From Propionibacteriaceae bacterium (GTDB lineage: Bacteria; Actinomycetota; Actinomycetes; Propionibacteriales; Propionibacteriaceae), in assembly GCA_017306015.1 (NCBI GenBank), contig JAFKJK010000011.1, positions 124,001 through 188,000 of the forward strand: a stretch of 64,000 nt of DNA, read 5' to 3'. The notes under the pieces are model-generated. The model was given only the letters and a program-made list of their open reading frames with translations. It was not told the origin of the DNA and did no database searches. Within the stretch, counting starts at the first letter, position 1, and every line of letters begins with the position of its first letter. Positions 1-8,536 of the stretch are shown here, in pieces. Position numbers and translations under genes: made by a program.

Positions 1-47
1 GCCAGCCGGGTGGCATCCACCTCGACCTGCCCGGGGTGCATCCTCAT
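1..47 (-). CDS. Start of a gene running off the left edge, possibly phosphotransferase-like (partial)
   Basis: Reading the minus strand from an ATG at 47-45 gives MRMHPGQVEVDATRLA before the window ends. The MHPGQVxVDA opening resembles the N-terminus of aminoglycoside phosphotransferase (APH/choline kinase fold) proteins common in actinobacteria, but sixteen residues cannot prove it. A CAGGAT hexamer lies exactly 6 nt upstream of the ATG, as in the leaderless genes elsewhere in this window; a second in-frame ATG is at 41-39. The stretch 48-279 between this start and the ackA stop shows no other gene. Confidence 0.4.
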   Translation of the reverse strand, partial: MRMHPGQVEVDATRL

Positions 48-279
48 CGCATCATCCTGCGCCCGACCGCCGACATCGGTCGAGTCGGCCGATACCCTTT
101 TCACTGTCGAAGTCGCGGCTTGGCCGGCCCGGGTTGAGGCGCAGGCACGCATCGACCGCCACAGTGGTGGCTTGAGCCCCCGGAGAAGACCCGTCATGCG
201 ACAAGGTCGGCGGGCAGTGCCCGGAGCGGCCGTCCTCGGGCCGCCCCGGGCGACGAGTTCGGCGGTCGGGGACCGGCGG

Positions 280-1467
280 TCAGCCGCCGATCGCCGCCAT
301 TGTCTCCCGGGCCATCGCCAGCTCCTCGTTGGTGGGGACGACCAGCACGGTCACCGGCGATCCCGGACGCGAGATCACCCGCGGCTGTTTCGACCGGACG
401 GCGTTCGCCTCGGCGTCCAGCCAGAAACCGAGGGGCTCCAGGCGCGTGACCACCTCGGAGCGCACCAGGGCGTCGTTCTCGCCGACACCGGCGGTGAAGG
501 TGAGCGCGTCCACATGTCCCAGGACGGCGAGGTAGGAGCCGATGTAGCTGACCAGCCGGTGGACGTAGACGTCCATGGCCAGCCTCGCGTCCGCGTCCCC
601 GGACTCGATGAGGGAGTTGATGTCCCGGAAGTCGGTGGCGCCGGCGAGACCGAGCATTCCCGAGCGTTTGTTCAGCAGGTCGTCCACGCCGACGAGGTCG
701 AGGTCGAGCACCCGTCCGAGATAGGCGTGCAGGCCGGGGTCCACGTCGCCGGACCGCGTCCCCATCACCAGGCCGGCCAGCGGGGTCAGTCCCATCGACG
801 TCTCGACGGCCACGCCGTCCCGGATCGCCGAGATGGACGCACCGTTGCCGAGGTGGCAGACGATCTGGTTCAACCCGTCGTAGGGGCGCCCGAGCACCTC
901 GGCGACCTTCTGGGAAACGTAGCTGTGCGAGGTGCCGTGGAAGCCGTACTTGCGGACGGCGTGGGTGCGGGCCACGTCCTTGTCGATGGCGTAGGTGTAC
1001 GCCTCGGCGGGCAGCGTCGCGAAGAACGCGGTGTCGAAGATGGCCACGTGCGGGACGTCCGGCAGCACCGCGCGCGCGGCCTCGATCCCGGCGATGCCCG
1101 GCGGGTTGTGCAGCGGGGCCAGCGGGCTGAGCTCGCGCAGCTTGTCCAGCACGGCGTCGTCGATCACGACGGTCGACCGGAACGCCTCGCCGCCGTGGAC
1201 GGTGCGGTGACCGACCGCGCGGACCTCGTCCAGGTTCGGCCCGAACTCGGCGAACACCTTCACCAGCTGGTCGAGCGCGGCGGCGTGGTCGGCGAAGTCG
1301 GCGTCGAGGTGGTGGTCGTGGCCCTGGTAGGTGTGGTCGAGCGTCCCGGAGGCCTGGCCGATCCGCTGGATGATGCCGGACGCGGCCACCTGCTCGGAGT
1401 CGCCGTCGATCACCTGGTACTTGATCGAACTCGAGCCGCAGTTCAGCAGCAGGATCGGTGTCGTCAT
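280..1467 (-). CDS. ackA: Acetate kinase
   Basis: Converts acetyl phosphate and ADP to acetate and ATP in the cytoplasm, the second step of the Pta-AckA pathway for acetate overflow or acetate assimilation. The 395-residue product has the usual family length and shows the ASKHA motifs in order: NCGSSSIKY at the N-terminus, GHRTVHGGE, HNPPG, FDTAFF, GFHGTSH, HLGNGAS, MGTRSGDVDPG and FTAGVGEND near the end. The ATG at 1467 has a GAGAGG ribosome site 6-7 nt upstream. It lies 119 nt downstream of pta on the same strand, so the two are probably co-transcribed from the pta promoter. That gap carries two copies of a palindromic repeat that could modulate the pta:ackA ratio. Confidence 0.97.
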   Translation of the reverse strand: MTTPILLLNCGSSSIKYQVIDGDSEQVAASGIIQRIGQASGTLDHTYQGHDHHLDADFADHAAALDQLVKVFAEFGPNLDEVRAVGHRTVHGGEAFRSTVVIDDAVLDKLRELSPLAPLHNPPGIAGIEAARAVLPDVPHVAIFDTAFFATLPAEAYTYAIDKDVARTHAVRKYGFHGTSHSYVSQKVAEVLGRPYDGLNQIVCHLGNGASISAIRDGVAVETSMGLTPLAGLVMGTRSGDVDPGLHAYLGRVLDLDLVGVDDLLNKRSGMLGLAGATDFRDINSLIESGDADARLAMDVYVHRLVSYIGSYLAVLGHVDALTFTAGVGENDALVRSEVVTRLEPLGFWLDAEANAVRSKQPRVISRPGSPVTVLVVPTNEELAMARETMAAIGG

Positions 1468-1504
1468 GCCTTGCCTCTCATCTCGTGATCGGAAGTGTGA
1501 TCCC

Positions 1505-1589
1505 TAGTGGGGACGGGTTCCATTACGGTTCACTCACGTCCGGAGCCGACGGTTGGTGAACCAGAATGGAGCCGTCCCCAATCGGTTCA
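1505..1589. repeat. Two variant TGAACC-type palindromic repeats in the pta-ackA gap
   Basis: Two related elements lie at about 1505-1532 and 1557-1589. Each has a GGGGAC half-site and a TTCCATT or CTCCATT core ending in GGTTCA or its complement. They are diverged relatives of the 30-bp repeat family found elsewhere in the window, with GGGGACGG plus TCCATT instead of GGGGACAGGTAC. The right-hand element ends exactly on the pta stop codon (1589-1587), so the TGA of pta is the first three bases of the repeat arm. The role is unknown; a hairpin in the intercistronic mRNA is possible. Confidence 0.7.
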
Positions 1590-3647
1590 GTCTCCCTGTG
1601 CCTGGATCGCGGTGATCGCCACAGTGTTGACGATGTCGTCCACCAGGGCGCCGCGGGACAGGTCGTTGACCGGCTTGTTCAGGCCCTGCAGCACCGGCCC
1701 GATCGCGACCGCGCCGGCCGACCGCTGCACCGCCTTGTAGGTGTTGTTGCCGGTGTTGAGGTCCGGGAAGATGAACACCGTCGCCTTGCCGGCCACCGGC
1801 GAGTCGGGCAGCTTCGTCCGGGCGACCGTCGCGTCCACGGCGGCGTCGAACTGGATCGGCCCTTCCAGCGGCAGGTCGGGACGCCGTTGCCGCACCAGCT
1901 CGGTCGCCTCCCGCACCTTGTCCACGTCCGCCCCGCTACCGGACGTCCCGGTCGAGTAGGACAGCATCGCGATCCGCGGCTCGACGCCGAACGCCCGCGC
2001 GGTCTCAGCAGAACTGATCGCGATCGTCGCCAGCTGCTCGGCGGTCGGGTTGGGGTTCACCGCGCAGTCGGCGTAGACCACCACCCGGTCCTCCAGGCAC
2101 ATCAGGAACGAGCTCGACACCACCTCGACGCCCGGCTTGGTCTTGATGAACTCCAGGGACGGACGGATCGTGTTCGCGGTGGTGTTGATCGCTCCCGACA
2201 CCATGCCGTCCGCCATGCCGAGGTGGACCATCATCGTCCCGAAGTAGCTCAGGTCGGTCAGCTTCGCCTTCGCCTGCTCGATGGTGACGCCCTTGTGGGC
2301 CCGCAGCCGGGCGTACTCGGCGGCGAACCGGTCGACCAGCTCTGCGTCGGACGGGTCGACCACCTCGGCGCCCTTCAGGCTGAGCGCCAGTGCGTTGGCC
2401 CGGGACCGGATCGCCAGCGCGTCCCCGAGGAGGATGATCTTCGCCACGCCGCGGCGCAGCAGCGTGTCGGCCGAGAGGAGGATCCGGTCGTCGGTTGCCT
2501 CCGGCATCACGATCGTCCGCCGGTCGGAGCGGGCGAGCTCCTGCAACTGGTGTTCGAACATCAGTGGCGTGACCACTTCGGGGTTGCCCACCTCGAGGGC
2601 GGCCAGCAGCGCGGCGGAGTCGATGTTCTCCGCGAACAGCCGCATCGCCACCTCGACCTTGCGGGGGCTGTTGGTCATCAGGCCCTCGAGCCGGAACAGC
2701 CGGTCGGCGGTGGTGTAGGAGCCGAGTTTCGTCATGCCGATGGGGATGTCGGCCTTGATGCTGCTGATCAGTTCGAGGATCGAATCGGGGATCGGGTACC
2801 CGCCGAGCAGGATGATGCTCGCCAGCGGCGGGAACTTGCCCGACGAGTGGGCCAGCAGCAGGCCCGGGAGCATGTCGGCCCGGTCGGAGGCCAGCGTGAT
2901 CGTCGCTTCCTGCAGCAGCCGGGGCAGGACGTTCGGCAGGGTCATGCCGGCCACGACGACGTTCTGCGACTCGCGTCCCAGCAGGGCCGGGTTGCCCAGC
3001 AGCAGCTCGGCCTCGGTGGCGTCGAACTGCTCGCGGACGGTGGGGGCCGCCAGCAGCTTGTAGGCGGGCAGTGAGCCGACGACGAGGTCGGGGAAGGTGC
3101 CGGCGAGATCGGTGCGGACGTCGTTCAGGTCGCCGGGGTCCACCCGGTTGGCGACCACCGCGATCACCTTCGCGTGGTGCGCCCTGAGCTCGGCGACGGC
3201 ACCCTCCGCCGCGGAGCGGATCTGCTCAGGTTGCCGTTCCAGCCCGCTGACAACGGCAATCACGGGCGCGTTCAGGTTGGCGGCGACGCGGGCGTTGAAG
3301 GTCAGCTCGGTTGGGGTCTTCACGTCGGTGTAGTCCGAGCCGACGATCACGACCGCGTCGAAGCGTTCGCGCAGCTCGGCGTGCTTCTCGACCAGGGTGT
3401 GAAGGGCCGCGTCCGGGTCATGCAGGACGTCGTTGTAGGTGACGCCGATCGCCTCGTCGTAGGTCTGCTGGACGCCGGGCTGCGCGACGAGGATGTTGGT
3501 GATCTCGTCGGTGCGCTCGCTGGGCACGATGGGCCGGAAGATGCCGACGGCTCCGACCGTCCGGGTCAGGGCCTCGATCATGCCGAGGGCGACCATCGAC
3601 TTGCCGACCCGGCCCTCCGGGGAGGCGATGTAGACGCTTGCTGTCAC
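1587..3647 (-). CDS. pta: Phosphate acetyltransferase, long form
   Basis: Interconverts acetyl-CoA plus phosphate and acetyl phosphate plus CoA, feeding AckA. The 686-residue length fits the long, three-domain Pta type: an N-terminal BioD-like P-loop domain (SPEGRVGKS near residue 10), a middle DRTGG domain, and a C-terminal PTA_PTB catalytic domain (about residue 360 to the end) with SYSTGTSGSG and VFIFPDLNTGN. An open frame continues 203 codons upstream, but it runs through the repeat-filled gap and across nfo in the wrong frame. I therefore start at GTG 3647, where MTASVYIASPEG matches the family N-terminus. A TACCCT box sits exactly 6 nt before that GTG, indicating a leaderless transcript. 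It precedes ackA on the same strand. Confidence 0.95.
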   Translation of the reverse strand: MTASVYIASPEGRVGKSMVALGMIEALTRTVGAVGIFRPIVPSERTDEITNILVAQPGVQQTYDEAIGVTYNDVLHDPDAALHTLVEKHAELRERFDAVVIVGSDYTDVKTPTELTFNARVAANLNAPVIAVVSGLERQPEQIRSAAEGAVAELRAHHAKVIAVVANRVDPGDLNDVRTDLAGTFPDLVVGSLPAYKLLAAPTVREQFDATEAELLLGNPALLGRESQNVVVAGMTLPNVLPRLLQEATITLASDRADMLPGLLLAHSSGKFPPLASIILLGGYPIPDSILELISSIKADIPIGMTKLGSYTTADRLFRLEGLMTNSPRKVEVAMRLFAENIDSAALLAALEVGNPEVVTPLMFEHQLQELARSDRRTIVMPEATDDRILLSADTLLRRGVAKIILLGDALAIRSRANALALSLKGAEVVDPSDAELVDRFAAEYARLRAHKGVTIEQAKAKLTDLSYFGTMMVHLGMADGMVSGAINTTANTIRPSLEFIKTKPGVEVVSSSFLMCLEDRVVVYADCAVNPNPTAEQLATIAISSAETARAFGVEPRIAMLSYSTGTSGSGADVDKVREATELVRQRRPDLPLEGPIQFDAAVDATVARTKLPDSPVAGKATVFIFPDLNTGNNTYKAVQRSAGAVAIGPVLQGLNKPVNDLSRGALVDDIVNTVAITAIQAQGD

Positions 3648-3653
3648 GCCGTC

Positions 3654-3659
3654 AGGGTA
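3654..3659 (-). promoter_or_regulatory. Leaderless -10 box of pta-ackA
   Basis: TACCCT on the minus strand lies 6 nt before the GTG start of pta, with no Shine-Dalgarno sequence between. This matches the TANNNT-6 nt-start layout of actinobacterial leaderless mRNAs and supports the chosen start. Confidence 0.55.
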
Positions 3660-3787
3660 TCTGCGTGTCCCGGACACCGGCGACCCCGGCCCGAAGCCGG
3701 GACCAACCCGAAAGCCGATGCGAAAGCCGGCGCTCGGCAACCGAAAGCCCTGCCGGACGGAGTGGAACCGTCCCACCTGGACGGTGT

Positions 3788-3925
3788 TGAACCGGCGGGG
3801 ACAGGTACTTCGGTTCAGAACCGGCGGGGAGCGGACGGTGTTGAACCGACGGGGACAGGTACTTCGGTTCAGAGTTGGCCGCGAGTGGACGGTGGTGAAC
3901 CGAAGTACCTGTCCCCGATGGTTCA
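3788..3925. repeat. Cluster of three 30-bp TGAACC palindromic repeats
   Basis: Three copies of the main family lie at 3788-3817 and 3842-3871 (forward) and 3896-3925 (reverse). Arms are TGAACCG and CGGTTCA around a GGGGACAGGTACTT core. The spacers are themselves related (GGACGGTGTTGAACC and GGACGGTGGTGAACC), so the cluster grew by tandem duplication. The last copy overlaps the 3' end of nfo: its arm provides the nfo TGA stop (3925-3923). The cluster fills most of the 275-nt gap between nfo and pta. Confidence 0.9.
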
Positions 3926-4717
3926 GAGGTGGACGGTGGCGCGGATCCAGGCCAGGTCGGCGCGGTGCTCGGCGGCGCCGCCGGGGGTCTCGACGATGAT
4001 CGGAGCGCCGGCGGTGGCGAACACTTCGGCCAGACCCTCCGGGTCGCACTGGCCCTTGCCGAGGTTGGCGTGCCGGTCGGCTCCGGAGTCGAAGGCGTCC
4101 CGGGAGTCGTTGCCGTGGACGAGGTCGATCCGACCGGTGATCGCCATGATCCGATCGACCAGGCCGGAGAGCTCGTTGCCGGCGGCGTGGGCATGGCAGG
4201 TGTCCAGGCACAACCCGACCCGGTCGGCGTTCGCCGAGCCCGAGATCGCGTCCCACACCCGGGCGATCCGCTCGAGCGTCCGGGTCATCGCGCCGGCGCC
4301 TCCGGCCGTGTTCTCGATCAGCAGCGGGACGTCGATGCTCAGGCCGTCGACCGCCTTGCGCCAGTTGGCGAAGCCCACCTCGGGATCCTCAGCGGCCAGG
4401 ACGTGGCCGCCGTGGACGATCAGGCCGGCCGCGCCGATCTCGGCAGCCATCGTCAGCTGCTTCTGCAGTTGCTGCCGACTCGGGATCCGGATCCGGTTGT
4501 TGGTCGTCGCCACGTTCAGCACGTACGGCGCGTGGACGTACAGCGCAACGTCGGCCGACTCGGCGTCCGCCCGCAGCGCGTCCGCGCCGGCCGGATAGGC
4601 CACCTTCGGCCCCTTCCACCCCTGCGGGTCGCCGAGGAAGAACTGGGACGCGTTCGCACCCCGCTCGATCGCCTCGGCGATCGGGTCGGTCGAATCGACA
4701 TGGGCTCCGGCTCGCAT
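3923..4717 (-). CDS. nfo: Deoxyribonuclease IV (AP endonuclease, Nfo family)
   Basis: Cleaves DNA 5' of abasic sites in base-excision repair; a TIM-barrel enzyme binding three metal ions. The 264-residue protein keeps the metal ligands in family order: HAPY near residue 60, HGG near 100, IENTAGG near 135, CLDTCHAHA near 170, VHGNDS near 205, and VETPGG near 240. The ATG at 4717 is preceded by TAGACT exactly 6 nt upstream, so the mRNA is probably leaderless. The stop codon lies inside a 30-bp repeat. The gene is divergent from the acyl-CoA ligase and lies upstream of pta on the same strand, but pta has its own promoter. Confidence 0.92.
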   Translation of the reverse strand: MRAGAHVDSTDPIAEAIERGANASQFFLGDPQGWKGPKVAYPAGADALRADAESADVALYVHAPYVLNVATTNNRIRIPSRQQLQKQLTMAAEIGAAGLIVHGGHVLAAEDPEVGFANWRKAVDGLSIDVPLLIENTAGGAGAMTRTLERIARVWDAISGSANADRVGLCLDTCHAHAAGNELSGLVDRIMAITGRIDLVHGNDSRDAFDSGADRHANLGKGQCDPEGLAEVFATAGAPIIVETPGGAAEHRADLAWIRATVHL

Positions 4718-4723
4718 GCCCGC

Positions 4724-4729
4724 AGTCTA
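4724..4729 (-). promoter_or_regulatory. Leaderless -10 box of nfo
   Basis: TAGACT on the minus strand ends 6 nt before the nfo ATG, with no ribosome-binding site visible. Confidence 0.5.
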
Positions 4730-4916
4730 GGTGCCCGTTTTCGCTGTGCCTCCCGTCCCGCCTCCCGTCCCCGTCGGATGCCACCCGGTGCGGACGCGCG
4801 TTGCGGGCGAGGACGCAGGTTGCGCGACCGGGGCGGCGTGCGGAGGGCGAAGCGGTCGCGGGACGCGAGGCCGATGGCGGGAGGCGAGCCCGCTGGCAGG
4901 GGGGAGGCTGACGCGA

Positions 4917-4934
4917 TTACCTACGGTGGAGTAA
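4917..4934. promoter_or_regulatory. Possible operator upstream of the acyl-CoA ligase
   Basis: An 18-bp imperfect dyad, TTAC and GTAA arms around CTACGGTGGA, lies 28 nt before the ligase start. Palindromes of this kind are common before fatty-acid genes controlled by TetR-type repressors in actinobacteria. Assignment to such a regulator is inference; no regulator gene is adjacent. Confidence 0.3.
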
Positions 4935-4961
4935 CTTAGGCTCACAACCCTGGAGGTGCAC

Positions 4962-6737
4962 ATGGTCGCTGATCACCTGGCGGTGATGTTCGCCGAAGCC
5001 GTCGCGCGTTTCGGCGCCGAGCCCGCGGTCCGGATCCAGGACGGGGACGGCTGGCGGCAGCTCACCTACGCGGAGTTGGCTGAGCGCGTCCGCTCCCTCG
5101 CCGCACGCCTGATCGACCGCGGCCTGGACGCCGGCGACCGGGTGGCGATCTTCGCAGCGAACCGTCCCGAGTGGACGTTGGTCGACCTCGCCTGCGCCAG
5201 CGCCGGCCTGGTCTCGGTGCCGCTCTACGCGACCAGCACCGCCGAGCAGGTCCGCTACATCGTCGCCGACTCCGGCTGCCGGATGGCCTTCGTCGATGGC
5301 AGCCGGGAACTCGGCATCGTCGAACGCGTCCGGGACGAAGTCCCCGCGCTCGAGGCAGTGATCACTTTCGCCGACGTGCCGGACGCGGACACCCTCGACG
5401 CCGAGTTGGCCGCCGCCCCGGCCGACACCTCGGCCGTGGACGCCCGGCTCGCCGCCGCGTCCGGGGACGACCTCGCCACCCTCGTCTACACCTCCGGGAC
5501 GACCGGCGAGCCGAAGGGCGTGATGCTCTCCCACCGCGGCTTCACCCACCAGGTCGACGCCCTGAACCGCTTCTTCACCCTCGGACCGGGCGACGTCTCG
5601 CTGTGCTTCCTCCCCCTCAGCCACGCCCTGGAACGCGCCTGGACGTACATGGTGCTGGCCAACGGCTGCCTGAACACGTACGTCCCCGACCCGAGGACGG
5701 TCGCCGACCAGTTGGTGCTCGCCAAGCCGTCCCTGCTGGTCAGCGTGCCCCGGCTGTACGAGAAGGTGTTCAACACCGCCAAGGAGAAGGTCGCTGGGTC
5801 GCCGCTGAAGCAGCGGATCCTCTCGTGGTCGCTGGCCGTCGGCACCGCGTACCACCGCGAACTGGTGTCCGGACGCCACCCGTCGCGTCTGCTCACCGTG
5901 AAGCTGAAGCTGGCCGACTCGCTGGTCCTGAAGGCCGTCCGGGACGCGATCGGCGGGCCGAAGAACGTACTCGCCTGCGGGGGAGCGCCGCTGCGCCAGG
6001 AGATCGAGGAGTTCTTCTTCGGCTGCGGGCTGCTGGTGCTGCAGGGGTACGGGCTGACCGAGGCGTCCCCTCTGGTCACGTTCCCGCCGCCGCGCGACTT
6101 CCGCTTCGGCACCGTCGGCAAGGTGATGCCGGGCGGCGAACTCGCCCTCGGCGAGGACGGCGAGGTGCTCTACCGCGGCCCGAACCTGATGCTGGGCTAC
6201 TGGAACCGTCCGGACGAGACCGCGGCCTCGATCGTCGACGGCTGGCTGCACACCGGGGACGTCGGACGCCTGGACGGTGGCTACCTCCAGATCACCGACC
6301 GGATCAAGGATCTGATCGTCACCAGCAACGGCAAGAATGTCGCCCCGGCGCCGATCGAGGGCCTGCTGGCGTCCGACCCGTTGTTCGAGTACAGCCTGCT
6401 GCTCGGCGACAACCGTCCGTACCTGACGCTGCTGGTCGCGCCGTCGCTTCCGCACCTGGACGAGATTGGGACGCAGCTGCAATTGTCGTGGGCGCGCCGG
6501 GAGGAACTCCTGGCGCACCCCGAGGTGCTCGCGGAGATCTGGCGACGGCTTTCGACGCTGACCGAGAAGCTGCCCAGGCACGAGCAGATCCGTGACCTGC
6601 GGCTGCTGCCCGACGGCTTCACCCTGGAGAACGGCCTGCTCACCCCGACGCTGAAGGTGAAGCGCAAGGAGGTCGAGGCTCGGTTCGCCCAGCTCGTCGA
6701 CGAGATGTACGCGAAGGTGGGCAAGCCCCGCGAGTGA
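4962..6737 (+). CDS. Long-chain fatty-acid-CoA ligase (FadD15-like AMP-binding enzyme)
   Basis: Activates fatty acids to acyl-CoA through an acyl-adenylate, at the membrane-cytoplasm interface. The 591-residue protein carries the ANL motifs: the P-loop YTSGTTGEPKGV near residue 175, GYGLTEASP near 365, and YRGPNLMLGYW ... GWLHTGDVGRLD ... DRIKDLIVTSNGKN near 400-460. The shortened C-terminal domain ending in a KxKRKEVE stretch is typical of the bacterial FadD15 type. I start at ATG 4962, which has GGAGG 5 nt upstream, rather than at the in-frame GTG 4956. It is a single gene, divergent from nfo; a dyad at 4917-4934 may be its operator. Confidence 0.9.
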   Translation: MVADHLAVMFAEAVARFGAEPAVRIQDGDGWRQLTYAELAERVRSLAARLIDRGLDAGDRVAIFAANRPEWTLVDLACASAGLVSVPLYATSTAEQVRYIVADSGCRMAFVDGSRELGIVERVRDEVPALEAVITFADVPDADTLDAELAAAPADTSAVDARLAAASGDDLATLVYTSGTTGEPKGVMLSHRGFTHQVDALNRFFTLGPGDVSLCFLPLSHALERAWTYMVLANGCLNTYVPDPRTVADQLVLAKPSLLVSVPRLYEKVFNTAKEKVAGSPLKQRILSWSLAVGTAYHRELVSGRHPSRLLTVKLKLADSLVLKAVRDAIGGPKNVLACGGAPLRQEIEEFFFGCGLLVLQGYGLTEASPLVTFPPPRDFRFGTVGKVMPGGELALGEDGEVLYRGPNLMLGYWNRPDETAASIVDGWLHTGDVGRLDGGYLQITDRIKDLIVTSNGKNVAPAPIEGLLASDPLFEYSLLLGDNRPYLTLLVAPSLPHLDEIGTQLQLSWARREELLAHPEVLAEIWRRLSTLTEKLPRHEQIRDLRLLPDGFTLENGLLTPTLKVKRKEVEARFAQLVDEMYAKVGKPRE

Positions 6738-6840
6738 CCCAAACTCGCCATCAGTGAGGCTTGCGGACGTTTCAGAGCGCCCTGGTGGCGCGCTGTGGGT
6801 GCAAATGGGTCGCCAGCCGGTTGGTGAGTTGTCCAGGCAT

Positions 6841-6856
6841 ATACCCCTGGGGGTAT
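6841..6856. promoter_or_regulatory. CsoR/CstR-type operator
   Basis: ATACCCCTGGGGGTAT is a perfect inverted repeat with 7-bp arms (ATACCCC and GGGGTAT) around a 2-bp centre. This is the recognised form of operators bound by CsoR-family repressors (copper-sensing CsoR and persulfide-sensing CstR). It lies 10 nt before the start of a CoA-disulfide reductase/rhodanese gene, a typical CstR target, so persulfide control is the better reading. No CsoR-family gene lies in this window. Confidence 0.8.
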
Positions 6857-6865
6857 GCTTCAATC

Positions 6866-8536
6866 GTGAAGACGGTGATCGTGGGAGGCGTCGCGGGAGG
6901 CATGTCCGCCGCGACGAGGTTGCGGCGGCTGGACGAGTTGGCCGAGATCGTAGTGTTCGAGAAGTCCGGGTATGTGTCGTTCGCGAACTGCGGGCTGCCG
7001 TACTACGTGGGCGGGGTGATCGGCGACCGGCAACAGCTGTTGCTGCAGACCCCGGAGAGCCTGAAGGTCCGCTTCGGCATCGACGTCCGCGTCAACCACG
7101 AGGTCACCGCGATCGACCGGGACGCGAAGACGGTGGCTGTCACCAATCTGACCACCGGGGAACGCTTCACCGAAAGCTACGACAGCCTGGTCCTCGCACC
7201 GGGGGCCGCACCGTTCGTCCCGCCGATCCCGGGTGCCGAGCGGGCGCTCGCGCTGCGCAACATCGCCGACACCGACAAGCTGGCCGAGGTCGTGGACGCC
7301 ACTCTGGCGCGAACCCGGAGTGAGCGACTCGAGGCGTCCATCGACGAGACCGTCGCCCGACTCGAGCCCACCGCGGTGATCATGGGCGGTGGCTTCATCG
7401 GGCTCGAGTTGGCTGAGAACTTCAGCCAGCGCGGTCTGAAGGTCACGGTCGTCGAGCTTGCCGACCAGCTGCTCGCCCCTCTCGACGTGGAGATGGCCCG
7501 GCGGGTGGAGCGCCACGTGGTCGCAAACGGCGTGGCCGTGGTCACCGGCGCCTCGGTGGCAAGCATCGAGGACGGCGCGGTCACCCTCTCCGACGGACGC
7601 ACCCTGCCCGCAGACCTCGTGATCGCGGCGATCGGCGTCCGCCCGGAGTCGGGACTGGCCGCCGCCGCAGGGCTGAGAGTGAACGGCCGTGGCGGCATCG
7701 TGGTGGACGGCCAGCAGCGCACGTCCGATCCGCACATCTTCGCGGTCGGCGACGCCGTCGAGAAGGTGGACGCGGTCAGCGGCGATGCCGCCATGGTGCC
7801 GTTGGCCGGGCCCGCGAACCGCCATGGACGCCTCGTCGCGGACGTGATCGCCGGCCGTGCGGTTCAAGCCCGGTCGGTGCTCGGGACGGCTGTCGTCGGC
7901 GTCTTCGGGCTAACCGCCGCCGCGACCGGCTGGACGGAGAAGCGGGCCGTCGCTGCGGGCCGGAAGGTGCGCGTGATCCACACCCATCCGGGCAGCCACG
8001 CCGGCTACTACCCCGGGGCGGAGGACATGGCGCTGAAGCTCGTGATCGATGCCGAGACTGACGCGATCCTGGGTGCGCAGGGGGTCGGCAAGTCCGGGGT
8101 TGACAAGCGCATTGACGTGATTGCCACGGCTATGCGAGGCGGCATTCCCGCGTCCGAGCTGGCTGACCTCGAACTGGCCTACGCCCCGCAATTCGGCTCG
8201 GCGAAGGACCCGGTGAACATGCTCGGCTTCATCGCCGAGAACATGAGGGACGAGTTGACCGAGACCGTCCAGTGGCATGAGCTCGAGGCCGAATTGGCGC
8301 GGGGCGCGCAGCTGATCGACGTCCGCACGCCGGGTGAGTTCAAGGCGGGCCACATCGACGGCGCGATCAACGTCCCGGTGGACGGTCTGCGCGATCACCT
8401 GGACGCCGTCGAACCGGACGCCATCGTCTACTGCCGGGTCGGCCTGCGCGGGTACATCGCCGCCCGCGAACTGGTGCAGCGGGGCCACCGCATCCGGAAC
8501 CTGGATGGCGGCTATCGCACCTGGGCGGCCGGGTAG
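6866..8536 (+). CDS. CoA-disulfide reductase-rhodanese fusion (CoADR-RHD)
   Basis: A flavoprotein pyridine nucleotide-disulfide oxidoreductase of the single-cysteine NADH oxidase/CoADR class fused to a C-terminal rhodanese, expected to reduce CoA disulfide or CoA persulfide and handle sulfane sulfur. The 556-residue product shows an N-terminal FAD Rossmann motif (GGVAGGMSAA), the redox cysteine in SFANCGLPYY (about residue 42), a second nucleotide motif (MGGGFIGLELAE, near 170), GDAVE (near 290) and a rhodanese domain from about 465 with DVRTPGEF and the catalytic VYCRVGLRG loop. An open frame extends 35 codons further upstream, but it would translate the operator at 6841-6856, so I start at GTG 6866, where MKTVIVGG fits the family. 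Confidence 0.9.
   Translation: MKTVIVGGVAGGMSAATRLRRLDELAEIVVFEKSGYVSFANCGLPYYVGGVIGDRQQLLLQTPESLKVRFGIDVRVNHEVTAIDRDAKTVAVTNLTTGERFTESYDSLVLAPGAAPFVPPIPGAERALALRNIADTDKLAEVVDATLARTRSERLEASIDETVARLEPTAVIMGGGFIGLELAENFSQRGLKVTVVELADQLLAPLDVEMARRVERHVVANGVAVVTGASVASIEDGAVTLSDGRTLPADLVIAAIGVRPESGLAAAAGLRVNGRGGIVVDGQQRTSDPHIFAVGDAVEKVDAVSGDAAMVPLAGPANRHGRLVADVIAGRAVQARSVLGTAVVGVFGLTAAATGWTEKRAVAAGRKVRVIHTHPGSHAGYYPGAEDMALKLVIDAETDAILGAQGVGKSGVDKRIDVIATAMRGGIPASELADLELAYAPQFGSAKDPVNMLGFIAENMRDELTETVQWHELEAELARGAQLIDVRTPGEFKAGHIDGAINVPVDGLRDHLDAVEPDAIVYCRVGLRGYIAARELVQRGHRIRNLDGGYRTWAAG

Noticed and set aside
10..1488. Long open frames antisense to real genes (for example 10-1488, 1566-3074, 11957-16255, 19150-24087, 30409-31986, 48090-51668)
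   Set aside because: These are high-GC shadow frames, rich in Arg, Pro, Gly and His, without recognisable domains, opposite well-supported genes.
3648..4256. 203-codon N-terminal extension of pta
   Set aside because: It would translate the repeat cluster and overlap nfo in another frame. The family N-terminus and a leaderless box fit GTG 3647.
6761..6865. Upstream start for the CoADR-rhodanese gene
   Set aside because: It would place the CstR-type operator within the coding region and spoil the FAD-motif N-terminus.
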